Assembly (NCBI GenBank): GCA_015680685.1
Contig: MNCI01008366.1
Location: forward strand, 1,155,145 to 1,219,144
Length of the DNA: 64,000 nt
DNA from: Gnetum montanum
Taxonomy: Eukaryota > Streptophyta > Gnetopsida > Gnetales > Gnetaceae
Direction: 5' to 3'
Numbering within the stretch: position 1 is the stretch's first letter; each line of letters starts with the position of its first letter. The position numbers and the translations under genes were made by a program. This document shows, piece by piece, positions 54,560 to 64,000 of the stretch. The notes under the pieces are model-generated. The model had not been told where the DNA came from, ran no database searches, and worked only from the letters and a program-made list of their open reading frames with translations.

Positions 54560-54640
54560 TACCCCCATGACTAAATGAAAAATCATCCTTGATTTCTTTT
54601 ACAAAATTACAAAGGTATGGGATTATTGACTGACTCTTAA
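54560..54640 (-). promoter_or_regulatory. E9 polypurine tract and 3' terminal block
   Basis: On the minus strand: AATCCCATACCTTTG, AAGGATGATTTTTCATTT, AGTCATGGGGGTA, LTR. Confidence 0.78.
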
Positions 54641-54794
54641 CAAAATAACTGACTTGACAAAAATGAATGCCTGAGTGTAAAAATTAACAAATTACAAAAA
54701 ATTGTGGTGTTTATGACACAAAATTAAACACCATGATGTGACTACAAAAATTTGGACAACACATCCTCTAACAATGTGAAGACGATGGTGAAGA

Positions 54795-57493
54795 TCAGAC
54801 AATCTCAGGTGGTGGAGGTTCCTGAGGCTCTGAAGGACCTTCGCTGGCTCCAAGCATGTGCGGTAGCTCAAGTGGATGTAGCTATTCTATTGCAGCTGTA
54901 ACCTCTGGCAGAAGGTGAAAGGCATCAAGCAATGCCTTCATCTTCTCCTCCTTACTCTGGGGGTCATTCATAGTCCACGTGGCATCACCAATGTGGGGTT
55001 GAAATGGGGACATCTCATGGACAAGGCATGATCGAGAACATCTCCTTTACATTGATAAACTAGGCAACAAACTATTTGCATTTAATGTCGAATGTCCTTA
55101 CTACATTTTGCAACTCCTCGTAGTCATTCATCCTCTTGGCCAAGTTCTTGGAAGTTGATCATTGATTTAAGAAGCATGCCTTGAGAACTTTCAGTTCAAC
55201 ATTAGCCATCGCAAGTTTGTCCTTGGTGTCCTTTTGATGCTTAAACTCAACCTCGTATAGTAAGTACAAGCTGGCCACTTGTTTTTCTAATTCAGACCAT
55301 AGTCTTCTGATAGTCAACATAGCCAGATTTGCATAATGGAGATTAGCAAGTTCCATGTATTCCATCATCTCCTCAATCTACAACTCCTTTGTGTGGATTT
55401 TCACTTTGTTGTAGGCATCTATCCCATCAACGATAGATTGCCAAACTTTTCTACCTTGCTAGAGTTGCTAGAGGGCTTTATTTGCTTTTGCTTTCACCAA
55501 TTGGATATGTTTCTCATTTATTTCCTTTTGTAGACCAACCTGCTCTCTGTAATGATCTTTGAATTTCTTAAATTTAAGAGCTTTAGATTTCTAGGTGACT
55601 ACTTCAATTATAGGCTTCTAGTAAAAGGCATGCACCTCTTCCATGGAGAGATTCCTATTCTCTAATGCTAATCTCCTTAGTTTGGTGTTTGCTCTGGCTA
55701 GTTGCTCCTACTATTGATGGATAAATTTAGTTAACTATTGCTTGTGCGCATCAACATTCTGCAACCGATGATTTTCTACAATCAACTGCACATTCTCCTA
55801 ACAGATCTAATCCAAGGACTTTTGAATCTTGTGTTATGTGGCCTCTACCAAGGATCTGTAGAACACTGTCATTTCCATTGCACCCTTAACCCCTTTGAGC
55901 TTGGTGTGAAGTTGTTCCATAACCTCATCTCTTGTTAGTGCTGGGTTAAAAATGCAAAATCAGCAATTTGGGCTCTTAGTTTGGTGATTTTTGCAGTGAA
56001 CTGTTTATTTTGTTCATTGGCTATTTCAAGTTGCCCCTCCAATATGATATTTTTACCTCTTGCATCCAACAACTCTAACTGGGTTGCAATGATGTTTTCT
56101 AGAAGGTCAAAGAATCTGAAAGTGATTGCTCGATTCCCACTAGTCAGTCTAGCAATTCATCATGCTATGCTACACTTATTTTTCCGCTTATGATTCCTAT
56201 GAATGTCTACACATCTTTAAGTGCAATGATGTCTATGCAAATGCTACAAGTGTGTTGAGCATTTCAGTAATCCTATCAGCGACCACTTCTATTATTTTTT
56301 CCTATCCCTGGTGCTATATCACCAAAATTATTACTTTTTCATCCTCCTCCAAGTGCACTAAGAAGGTCGTAACATTCCCAAATATTTTTGGGAGTGTTTG
56401 TTGTTTTGCAAAAGACACTGTAACCTCTTTAGCACTCAGATTCAATCTCATGGACAACTGCATTCTTTGGGTCAAGAAAATTGATCCACCGTCACCTATC
56501 AAACTGATTGTTCAGGTCACCTCATTAAGATAACTCAAGGCTGGTCTATAGATGGATAGATTCTTGCCACTCATGCTTTCTTGTCACTCTTGTTCACTCA
56601 AGAGTCATTCTCTATATTCTTGCAATCGTTGGATGGTTGCAGAGATGTTTGGCATAATTGTATGAGTGGCAAGTGAAGGTGGTGGTTGCTACTCCTCTTC
56701 GTGGATAGTTTTGGCAAGCATTTTTTCCATCATCATTTTTGCCCAATTGGTGGACGAAACAATTTTCACAATGTCGTTGGTATAACAGACTATCCCTCCC
56801 CTTCGACATAGTTTCCTAATAAGGCATGTGAAGGAAAGTGCCTTCCTTCCATGTTCATTTTCTTTAAAGCGCTTCTCCATCTCTAGATAGATCATCTACA
56901 AAAGGTTGACCAGGAATCTCCCACTTATAGCAATGCATGCTTGAGTAGAGAAGGCAGTGATTTTGCTTAGCCTTATCGTGGGATTGAGGAACAAGGGCAC
57001 AATCTTATAATCAANATGACCTTGACAGATGTTTGTCTAAATTAGATCAAATTAAGGAAGGTCCAAAAATTGGTGCTCCAGGAGTTACATTTTAACCCTT
57101 TCTTGTAGCATGCACTAAGAGAAGTATAGGACCAACTGAAGACCTCTCCCATTTGGCCAATCATCACTTCCCCTAGGGAGTGGTAGATCGGAGAAATGTT
57201 CCTGTTTTGGAACAATAGGTAGCCTACAGTAATGGTGAAAATCAAGGACATCTCATTGTCTTAATTGACATAGGGCATTGCTGTAGCATTTGGGTTACTT
57301 GAAATAGAGGTAAATCTTATTGAAATCCTAATGTAGGTAGATCCAAGCATCAAGAAAGAATGGATGCAATGATGTTATGGTGTTGACCACAAGGAGTTTG
57401 GCGTGCTCACACTGATAGAGAGGATTGATTATAAGATTGTGCCCTTGTTCCTCAATCCCACGATAAGGCTAAGCAAAATCACTGCCTTCTCTA
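54795..57493 (-). pseudogene. E9 ORF2 (part of it in inverted orientation)
   Basis: Ends TGA at 54797-54795 after SEPQEPPPPEIV, matching the C-terminus of E4 and E5. Coiled-coil piece 55368-55159 (MELANLHYANLAMLTIRRLW, SELEKQVASLYLLYEVEFKH). N-terminal domain pieces 56895-56689 (IYLEMEKRFKENEHGRKALS, FTCLIRKLCRRGGIV). Unlike E5 it keeps the middle region. The most N-terminal portion (EMFLFWNNR, KKEWMQ, ERIDYKIVPLFLNP) is found at 57016-57493 on the opposite strand between two single N; see the findings. Confidence 0.75.
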
Positions 57494-57494
57494 N
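57015..57494. other. Probable inverted contig between single N bases
   Basis: N at 57015 and 57494. 57425-57493 is the reverse complement of 56946-57014. The enclosed sequence is ORF2 coding on the plus strand while the surrounding ORF2 is on the minus strand. Confidence 0.85.
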
Positions 57495-58660
57495 AGAAAG
57501 GTTTAACTCTTGTAATTTCATGTTTAACGGTTAGTTTCTTAGTTAAAACTTTGTGGGAGTTAGAAAAAATCACAAAATATTTTTTGTCAAAAATGGTGCA
57601 TTTGTGGCCCCCATAATGAAGAGATTACCTCCGATAGCTATAGAGTTGAAGAACGGAGTGATTTGGATAAACATTTTGTAAGTTACAGGCTCTAGAAGGT
57701 TCTAGGCTCTGAAAAATTGAAAAACTGCTTTGATGTTTGTAAGAAAATGTAAAATTTTCTAAGTGGGGTCATGCCTGTTTATACTATTTTTGTCTTATGT
57801 TGATGGAGCCCCATATACGAGACCTTGTATATGGGTCAACTCCATTGACAAGGTCCCGTATACAGGGTCCATAGGCAAAACTTTTCAAACATAAATATCT
57901 CAAAAAATATAATGAATCTTTCAATGAAATTGGGGTCTATGGAATCCCAAAAAAGTTAAGAATATTATTAAATTATTGAAGAGGGGCTTTGAAAGCTCAA
58001 AACTTGAAAAATTTGATGGAGAATATATTTAATAAATAAAATTTATAAAGGAACACATGGTGTGATGCAAAAAAATGGGTGTACGAAAGATTCAGTTTGC
58101 AAAAATGTTGAAGGATAAGGTGGTTAACAAACCTGACCAAGAGATATGCAAGCAGGTCCTTCCCATAGTAGGCACATGCCTTTTTTGCCCTTGCATAACC
58201 TCAACCTAAGGAGTTTTTGGGCCCCATAGGTGACTAATGTCAATGAAAGTTAAGAACAAAAACCTGGAAGATTCTACCTAAGAATTCAAATACGTCAAAC
58301 CAAAACATAGAATCAAGAACATTGACACTGGCAGTGAGGTGAATTATGGTCAGCATAGATGGATGATAGAGAAGGTGGAATGGAATTCCAACTAAGGTCA
58401 TAAGAAGTACCTTGTGGAGTTTATGTTTAAAATGACCGAAGAATATCCATCCTTAGTCCAGACCAAAACCAACCTCTTTTAGTGAGTTCGCAACATCACT
58501 CTAAGATTGATCCATCCCCTGAAGACACAAGAGTGCTCCCATAAAACAACCACTATTCCATAAAAAGAATAAAAGAGAAGTAGAAAGTGAGATAGGACCT
58601 TACTTAGAGGGGACCTTTCTAGTCCCATAACCAATGCTTGTAGTTTGTTTATTTGTCTAA
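57495..58660 (-). other. E9 3' non-coding region
   Basis: Matches E5 25700-26860: GGGGGC motif (57608-57614 inverted), CTAGAAGGTTCTAGG at about 57692, 53-nt stem-loop 58145-58197, inverted AAGGTCC block near 58595. The start of ORF2 is lost at the N junction. No gene. Confidence 0.6.
58145..58197 (-). ncRNA. E9 53-nt stem-loop
   Basis: TATGCAAG 58145-58152 and CTTGCATA 58190-58197; the stem is perfect. Confidence 0.63.
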
Positions 58661-58760
58661 GGGATGTGTTTTGAATTCCCACCATGTTTTTTTTCTTTTG
58701 TTTTGTTTTTCCTTTTTTTTCATTTTTTGGATTTTTGGTTGGGAACCACACCATGCAAAG
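58661..58760 (-). ncRNA. E9 A-loop hairpin
   Basis: Plus strand ATGTGTTTTGAATTCCCACC, T-rich loop, GGTTGGGAACCACACCATGC. On the minus strand the inner stem is TTCCCA/TGGGAA. Confidence 0.65.
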
Positions 58761-59400
58761 ACTTTATTTGACTTTCTATTAGTGGTTGGAATGAATAGTA
58801 AGAAGTTGATGAAGAACCCTTGAGTAAGTAGACGAGTATAAAGAGTACTGAGTTCCCTTGAAGTCACACCCCGTTCAAACCTTTGAATCTTTACCAATTT
58901 TAGAAATTACCAAGGTCACAAATTTATTAAAAGTTTCTTTAATTAAAGGGACCTCAAACTTCCAAAACAAGGAAAACCATAGAGATTGTAGATAGATGGA
59001 TGACATGGACTCACTGCTTGTTCCATGAAGAAGAAACTATGACTAAGTCATTGGTACAAAAATTCAAAAATATAAACTAGACATTAGCAAACCAAAAATA
59101 TAAAGCACAAAACACCATTAGTAATAACTACAGCACCACTATGTTCTATTGGCAATAAAGCACTTTTATTAGCAGAAATTTGAAGATCACACTCAAACAA
59201 AGTAAAATATATAAGAAAGTGTAAAATACTTAAGAAAGATTCAAATATACTAACTATGGTGTAAAACAAAAAATGATGTAAAATATGAAAAATTTTGAAA
59301 ATCAAAAAGTTGTAAAATAAACAACTTGCAGAATCAAAAATGTAGAAAACAAAAACTAGAAAAACTGAGGAGCCATGTCGATGATTTAGCACAGATGGCC
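58761..59400 (-). other. E9 non-coding stretch with inverted purine box
   Basis: A-rich repeats similar to E5 34860-35050 and E8 44700-44860; purine box inverted at about 59397-59408 (GGGGGGATGGCC on the minus strand). Nothing coding. Confidence 0.6.
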
Positions 59401-60640
59401 ATCCCCCCATGATTGAGTTGGAAGGAAGAGATCCTACAAAATTAATCATGGTTGCTCATCTGTTGAGGTATTTCTTGCACTAGCTTGCTTTGGCTCATGG
59501 AAAAGCTTCACTTGTTGGATGTTGACCAACTACTTTTTATTTGGGCTCTCGGGTTTGTATATGATCATGGCCCCAAAAGGAAAGGATTCGTCAATTATGT
59601 AAGGTCCTTCCCACAATGTTTGAAATTTTATTTTATGAGATACATGTGTGGGATTCCAATAAAAAACCTTATCTCCTAGTTGAAATTTCACTTTCCATAT
59701 TCTTTAGTCATGTCATTGTTTATTGAATACCTTGTGCACTTAATTTAAAGATAGGACCACCAATTGATTTTCATCTAGCACATTGAGGTTGATTAGTCTT
59801 TCTTTTTGGGCTAGACTTAGGTCAAGGTGCAAGTTATAGGCTATTGAGAGTGTACGAAGCTCAAATTGAATTAGAAGTGTTGGAAGATTTTTGTACACTA
59901 ACTCATAGGGAGAGTAGCTAATAGAAACTTTCCATGTTGAGCAGTAGGCCCAAAGGACATCATTGAGTTTTGTGCTCCAATATTTCCTATATTTTCTTAT
60001 GATTCTTGTTAAGATCTTTGTGATCTCTCAGTTAGTTACCTTTGCTTAATCGTTGGCTTGGGTGATAGGGTGTGTTAATTATGTTCAACCCCCAAGTGTT
60101 GCATCAACTTTGTAAAAGTAGCACCGATAAAATGAGTTCCATTGTCAGAAATTAATGCATGTGGCACCCCAAACCTATTTACAACATTTTGTTGTACAAA
60201 TCTAGCAGTGGTCAATGATGTACAATTAGTGACAGCTATTCTTTCTACCCATTTGGTGAAATAATTAACTGCTATGATGATATATGTATTTTCATTGGAC
60301 ATGGGTGTGATGGGACCCATGAAGTCTATGTCCCATATGTGAAAGGGCTTTAGTCGCTGAATCCACTATTGAGGACCCTCCATTTGAGCAATTATCCCAC
60401 CATCTCTTTGACAATGCTCACAAGATTGAACAAATTGGTGGACATCCTTGAAGATTATAGGCCAATAGTATCCTACCATCAGGATTTGTATGGTCATGTG
60501 TCTCCCTACATAGTGGCCTCTACAAAGGCCTTCATGAGCATCTTGGAGAACACAAAATTGATCCACATCAAGGACACAACAAAGAAACAAGCTGTTAGCA
60601 CACACCTTGTAAAGGTATCTATTGATTCCCATAAAGTACT
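59401..60640 (-). pseudogene. E9 integrase
   Basis: C-terminal part 59700-59430 (FQLGDKVFYWNPTHVSHKIK, LWEGPYIIDESFPFGAMII, VNIQQVKLFHEPKQASA). Core 60320-60075 (MGPITPMSNENTYIIIAVNY, TKWVERIAV, ALISDNGTHFIGATFTKLMQ) with the second Asp retained. Zinc region 60632-60366 (DAHEGLCRGHYVGRHMTIQI, SCEHCQRDGG) with H-H-C-C present. Stops and a frame change near 60070 break it. Confidence 0.87.
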
Positions 60641-61067
60641 TTACCCAATAAAGAAACTATTGTTTCTTCCTAAAATCCAAATCCTGTGGCATCTCTTGAG
60701 TGAGAAGGTAAGTGAGGATGCCATCATACCATTTTGGTTCAATGGGCACTTAGTCATTTATTCCTCCTGTAAAGAGAAGTTCATCTAGAAATTGATTAGA
60801 GAGTGGACTCTCCTCCTCTTTTTTATCCCATATTAATTGAGAGAGGTGATCAACGACCACATTCTCAATCCCTTTCTAATCTATCATTGTGAGATCAAAT
60901 TCCTATAAGATCATGAGCCATTGTATGATACGGGGACTCACTGTCAAGTTATTCACCAAGAAGAGGATATCACTATGGTCTGTATGCACAAATATTTTAT
61001 AACCAAGTACATAGTGCATAAACTTTTCAAGAGCATATACCACTGCCATTAATTCTTTCTTCATTGT
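60641..61067 (-). pseudogene. E9 RNase H C-terminal part
   Basis: Weakly readable: VYALEKFMHYVLGYKIFVHT-type coding near 61035-60975 and MIYNGSxSPYHTMAHDLIG near 60960-60900. It is cut by E10 at 61067. Confidence 0.7.
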
Positions 61068-61776
61068 TGATCAGTCATCATTTGACTGGCTTTAATATTG
61101 GAGCCTTGACATCAGATACCCAATGTCGAAGCCCTAGATGCGATGTCAAATATCCGATATCGCAGGGCATATGCCAACCAATAAATATAGCACATGGGCT
61201 CATGATTTTCAAAAAAAATTTCATAGTTTTGTCATAGATAGTGAAGCTCTTGCATTTTTTTCTCCAAAGTTAAAATACTTTCTAAGTGCCTACAACAAGA
61301 GCCTGAGTATGTACAAATCTTTGTTCAAACACTAATGTACCTGAGCACAATACTATGATAGAAATAAAAACAAACCCTTTTGATGATCCTTGCAACACTG
61401 AGAATAGATCAATGTTTCTTGGATGCATTTAATATTCATGCACATTATTTTTATGCATTTCACTTTAATACACTTTAATTAAGCAATTAATTTCTAATTG
61501 TTAATGAACACAAGCATAACCACCTCGAGCACACATGTAGCACTTGGTAACCTAGAAACACTTTATGTTTGGTATCCTAGCAATGCTATACATGTTTAGA
61601 ATGTGTCTGGAAAGTGGAAATAGGTACTTGTGTTAGGCTAGCTAAGTAGTAGATGAATTAGACTTTAAATTACCCTACCTTTCATTCTTGTTATAGGCAA
61701 TTAAATTTATAAAACATAAAATGATAAAAATCATGTACCTCAATTACACTTAAATCATATCCTTGAGCTTCACAAG
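61068..61776 (+). repeat. E10: LTR, truncated in U5 by E11
   Basis: TGATCAGTCATCATTTGACTGG matches the E8 LTR start (TGATGAATCATCATTTG). U3 has GACATCAGATACCC and GATGTCAAATATCCGATATCG words; an AATAAATATA box lies at about 61180. It ends in U5 at ...GAGCTTCACAAG where E11 begins. Inserted in E9 RNase H; whether it is a solo LTR or a full element cannot be seen. Confidence 0.85.
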
Positions 61777-62142
61777 TGATGAGTGGTGAGGTACCCCTAT
61801 ACTCAATCATATGAATACGAGCGTGTATGCACAATCCAATCGAACTTCGCAGATGGACTAGTTGTGGTATCTAGATAGTTACACATTGATCGCAGTTCGC
61901 TGACTTCCCACCTGGACTAGTATTTGCTTTGTCACGTATGGTTTAGTCCAAAGTGAGGTGAATGATATGATTTCTAACACTAGGCTACTCTTAGAGACAA
62001 TGGAAAATAATCTTGATTAAACTAATAAGCAATATCAAATAAAGTCTAAGCTAGCCTAAGTGCGATGAGCATCCATCCTTAATCATCCGTATGCATCTTG
62101 GACCTCATGTACTACTTCTGGGATTACCAAGCGCACATGATC
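61777..62142 (-). repeat. E11 inverted partial LTR arm
   Basis: About 366 bases closely matching the reverse complement of about 62340-62704. Covers the R/U5 3' portion only. Confidence 0.88.
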
Positions 62143-62704
62143 AGCAATAAAGATCGAGATTACTCCATCATTGCAGCATTCACTTAGTTTTTAATTGTTT
62201 AATTATTATTGTTATTTATTGTTTTCTTAGTTAATATTTTTTTACCGTCATTTATTATTCCTATTGTTAAATGTAGAATGAGTACAAACATTGAAGTGTA
62301 ACTGCTTGGTAACCCAGTAGCGTATTTAGGAGTGCTCAAGTAATGCGTGCTTGGTAATCTTAAAAATAGTACACGAGGTCCAAGATGCGTATAGATGATT
62401 AAGGAAGGATGCTCATCACACTTAGGCCAACTTAGATTTTATTTTCTATTTCTTATTAGTTTAATCAAGATTATTTTTCATTGTCTCTAGGAGTAGCCTA
62501 GTGTTAGAAATCATATCATTCACCTCACTTTGGACTAAACCATACGTGACAAAGCAAATACTAGTCCAGGTGGGAAGACAATGAACTACGATCAATGTGT
62601 AACTATCTAGATACCACAACTAGTCTGTTTGCAGAGTTCGACCGGATCATGCATATACACTCATATTTGTATGGTTGAGTGTAGGGGTACCTCGCCACTC
62701 ATCA
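62143..62704 (+). repeat. E11 LTR, 5'-truncated, direct orientation
   Basis: Begins AGCAATAAAGATCGAG (the polyadenylation-signal region) and ends CTCATCA; U3 and the TATA box are missing, so no promoter is left. Confidence 0.88.
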
Positions 62705-62705
62705 T

Positions 62706-62723
62706 TGGCACTATTGCTAGGGA
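62706..62723 (+). promoter_or_regulatory. E11 primer-binding site, tRNA-Asp type
   Basis: TGGCACTATTGCTAGGGA, one base after the LTR. Confidence 0.8.
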
Positions 62724-62837
62724 CAATGCTATTTATTTAGATTATTTATATCATACAAGATCATTGTAACAAAGCATTAACAATATATCTTTTAGAAAAG
62801 AAATTAATTTCAATTAAGTCACACATGATTCACAACA

Positions 62838-64000
62838 ATGTCTCTCTCACAAGACTATGGTAACACAACAACCAGTTAAACAATTCATTGGAGAACCAAT
62901 GAAATTTATGATGAAGACAAAGTTTGGAGTACTCAATCTTATGCAGGGGTCTCCTATGTACATAAATGAAGACAACATCGTCCCAACTCACAAACTCATA
63001 ACCTACCTAGTGACAATGAACCCTTGATGGTCAGTAGGAGCCTAATGCATATACAAGAGGCTGTTTGAATACCATGTAGGCATCACAAGGAAAGCTGTCT
63101 ACCTAGGCTTAATTTAAAAAAAATTTCAAGTTTTCAGAAGGATATGATTTAGATTCACAACATCATTTACAAACCTTCCATGATGCCTGTGTATGGAACA
63201 ATATTGATAATGGGTGGAAAAAACTTAAGCTCTTTCCTACGATACTCATTGGCCAACCAAAAGTATGGTACAGGTCCTTAAAACCAAAATCAATTCAACA
63301 TTGGCCAACAATGGTAGAGCTCTTCATTGAAAGATACCAAACCTATGCAAGAGTATCAACCTTGAGAAAACAAATCCAAGAGTGGAAACAAGTGAAACAT
63401 GAACCCTTGGACATGGCCTTAGAAATATAGTACTCTTTGTTAAACAAATGCCTAGGCCATGGTTTCTCTGAGGAAAGGCTGATGTATCACATCATGGATA
63501 GGCTCCGTAATGAAACAAAGGAGATCCTAGGGATATATGCCCCAGGTCAACTATATGAACTACGAACGCACCAATTCCAAGAGCTAATTAAGTGGGTAGT
63601 AAAGGAAGAAGGAGAAATAGTTAAATGGGAAAATGTTAAAAGACCTCAACAAGACCAAAATTTCAAAATAGTAAAGGTCCATGATCATGAAGAGGGGGAA
63701 TCAACTCACCCCAAGAAGGTGAAATCATCTTTGCCAATACTACAATCACTAGATGAAATTGAGACAAAGATCAATAAGATAACAGAATGGGTACATGAAA
63801 AATGTGGAGAATATGCCAACATTATTAGAGGTGAAACCATGCCAAACCGAGAAATAGGACCGAACACCACTCAAAAATCAGAAAGGGCGGTTGAATAAAA
63901 TAGGGATAAGAGCTCAACTACAAATCACCTGTATCAATGTGACATTTGCCTGTATGATCACCCCAAGGGCCAATGTCCAATCTTGTCACATTCACATGAG
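62838..64000 (+). pseudogene. gag: E11 gag (short N-terminus type), cut by window end
   Basis: Start ATG 62838 (MSLSQDYGNTTTS). It goes quickly to the capsid core (LMHIQEAV, PCRHHKESCLPRLN at about 63050-63110), i.e. it lacks the PPNR block and Ser linker of E4. Open frame 63437-63898 (MLNKCLGHGFSEERLMYHIM, LGIYAPGQLYELRTHQFQEL, EIETKINKITEWVHEK). A complete knuckle is at 63938-63976 (CDICLYDHPKGQC), then ILSHSHE. A Glu/Lys-rich helical segment precedes the knuckle. Closest to the E7 gag. Confidence 0.87.

Larger units (their letters stand above)
53568..61067 (-). mobile_element. E9: ORF2-carrying element, 3' half (3' LTR to RNase H)
   Basis: Read leftwards: RNase H and integrase (61067-59400), 3' non-coding region, ORF2 (57493-54795), terminal block, 3' LTR (54559-53568). 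It is cut at 61067 by E10. The remaining pol, gag and 5' LTR would be to the right. Left flank ACTCC (53563-53567) is the candidate duplication. Confidence 0.88.
61777..64000 (+). mobile_element. E11: youngest layer, element with inverted partial LTR at its start
   Basis: The left boundary is the terminus TGATGAG (inverted LTR 3' end), an inverted LTR arm, then a plus-strand partial LTR ending CTCATCA at 62704, primer site, gag. It runs off the window. Inserted in E10. Confidence 0.82.

Overview
The window is plant nuclear DNA made entirely of nested, decayed Ty3/gypsy LTR retrotransposons; I found no host gene, tRNA gene, rRNA gene or CRISPR array. Three things point to a plant, and probably one with a large, repeat-rich genome: primer-binding sites matching the 3' end of plant tRNA-Asp, a gag-protease-RT-RNaseH-integrase order with Athila-like protein motifs, and an extra ORF behind integrase. 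The species cannot be named from this sequence. All protein-coding stretches are broken by stops or frameshifts.

I resolve eleven elements, E1 to E11. LTRs run from TGAT to TCATCA and are about 800-990 bp; each has a TATAAATA-type box and an AATAAA signal. E1 (minus, 1-2276) sits in E2 (minus, 2277-~5976), which sits in the gag of E3 (plus, ~5977-8562 and 21810-22359). E3 is also interrupted in its 3' region by E4 (plus, 8563-21804, complete, target duplication CCATG) and by E5 (minus, from 22360). E5 is split into five visible pieces by E6 (plus, 26959-34440, duplication GATGG), E7 (plus, 35473-41838, duplication GCTAA), E8 (minus, 42181-52086, duplication AAAAC/AAAAT) and E9 (minus, from 53568). 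E9 is broken by E10 (plus, 61068) and E10 by E11 (plus, 61777 to beyond the window). Insertion depth reaches five: E3, E5, E9, E10, E11.

The elements form one superfamily with three body plans. E4, E5 and E9 are long and carry an additional ORF (ORF2, about 950 codons in E4) between integrase and the 3' LTR: an N-terminal domain resembling the plant-transposon domain family, then a long coiled coil. E8 has full gag-pol without ORF2 and is the best-preserved pol. E3, E6 and E7 keep gag (with or without protease) but lack RT, RNase H and integrase, so they look like non-autonomous derivatives that would need pol supplied by the others.

The most interesting unexplained structure is in the long 3' non-coding part. 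It holds an A-loop hairpin with compensatory changes between copies (tandemly duplicated in E4 and E8), a second stem-loop of constant 53-nt length in five elements, recurring GGGGG purine boxes (one at the end of pol, one at the 3' LTR), and a conserved block before the 3' LTR. The U3 promoter regions carry subfamily-specific palindromic arrays. Two oddities deserve attention: an inverted-LTR hairpin at the start of E11, and a probable contig inversion between single Ns at 57015 and 57494. A 128-base N gap lies at 32057-32184.
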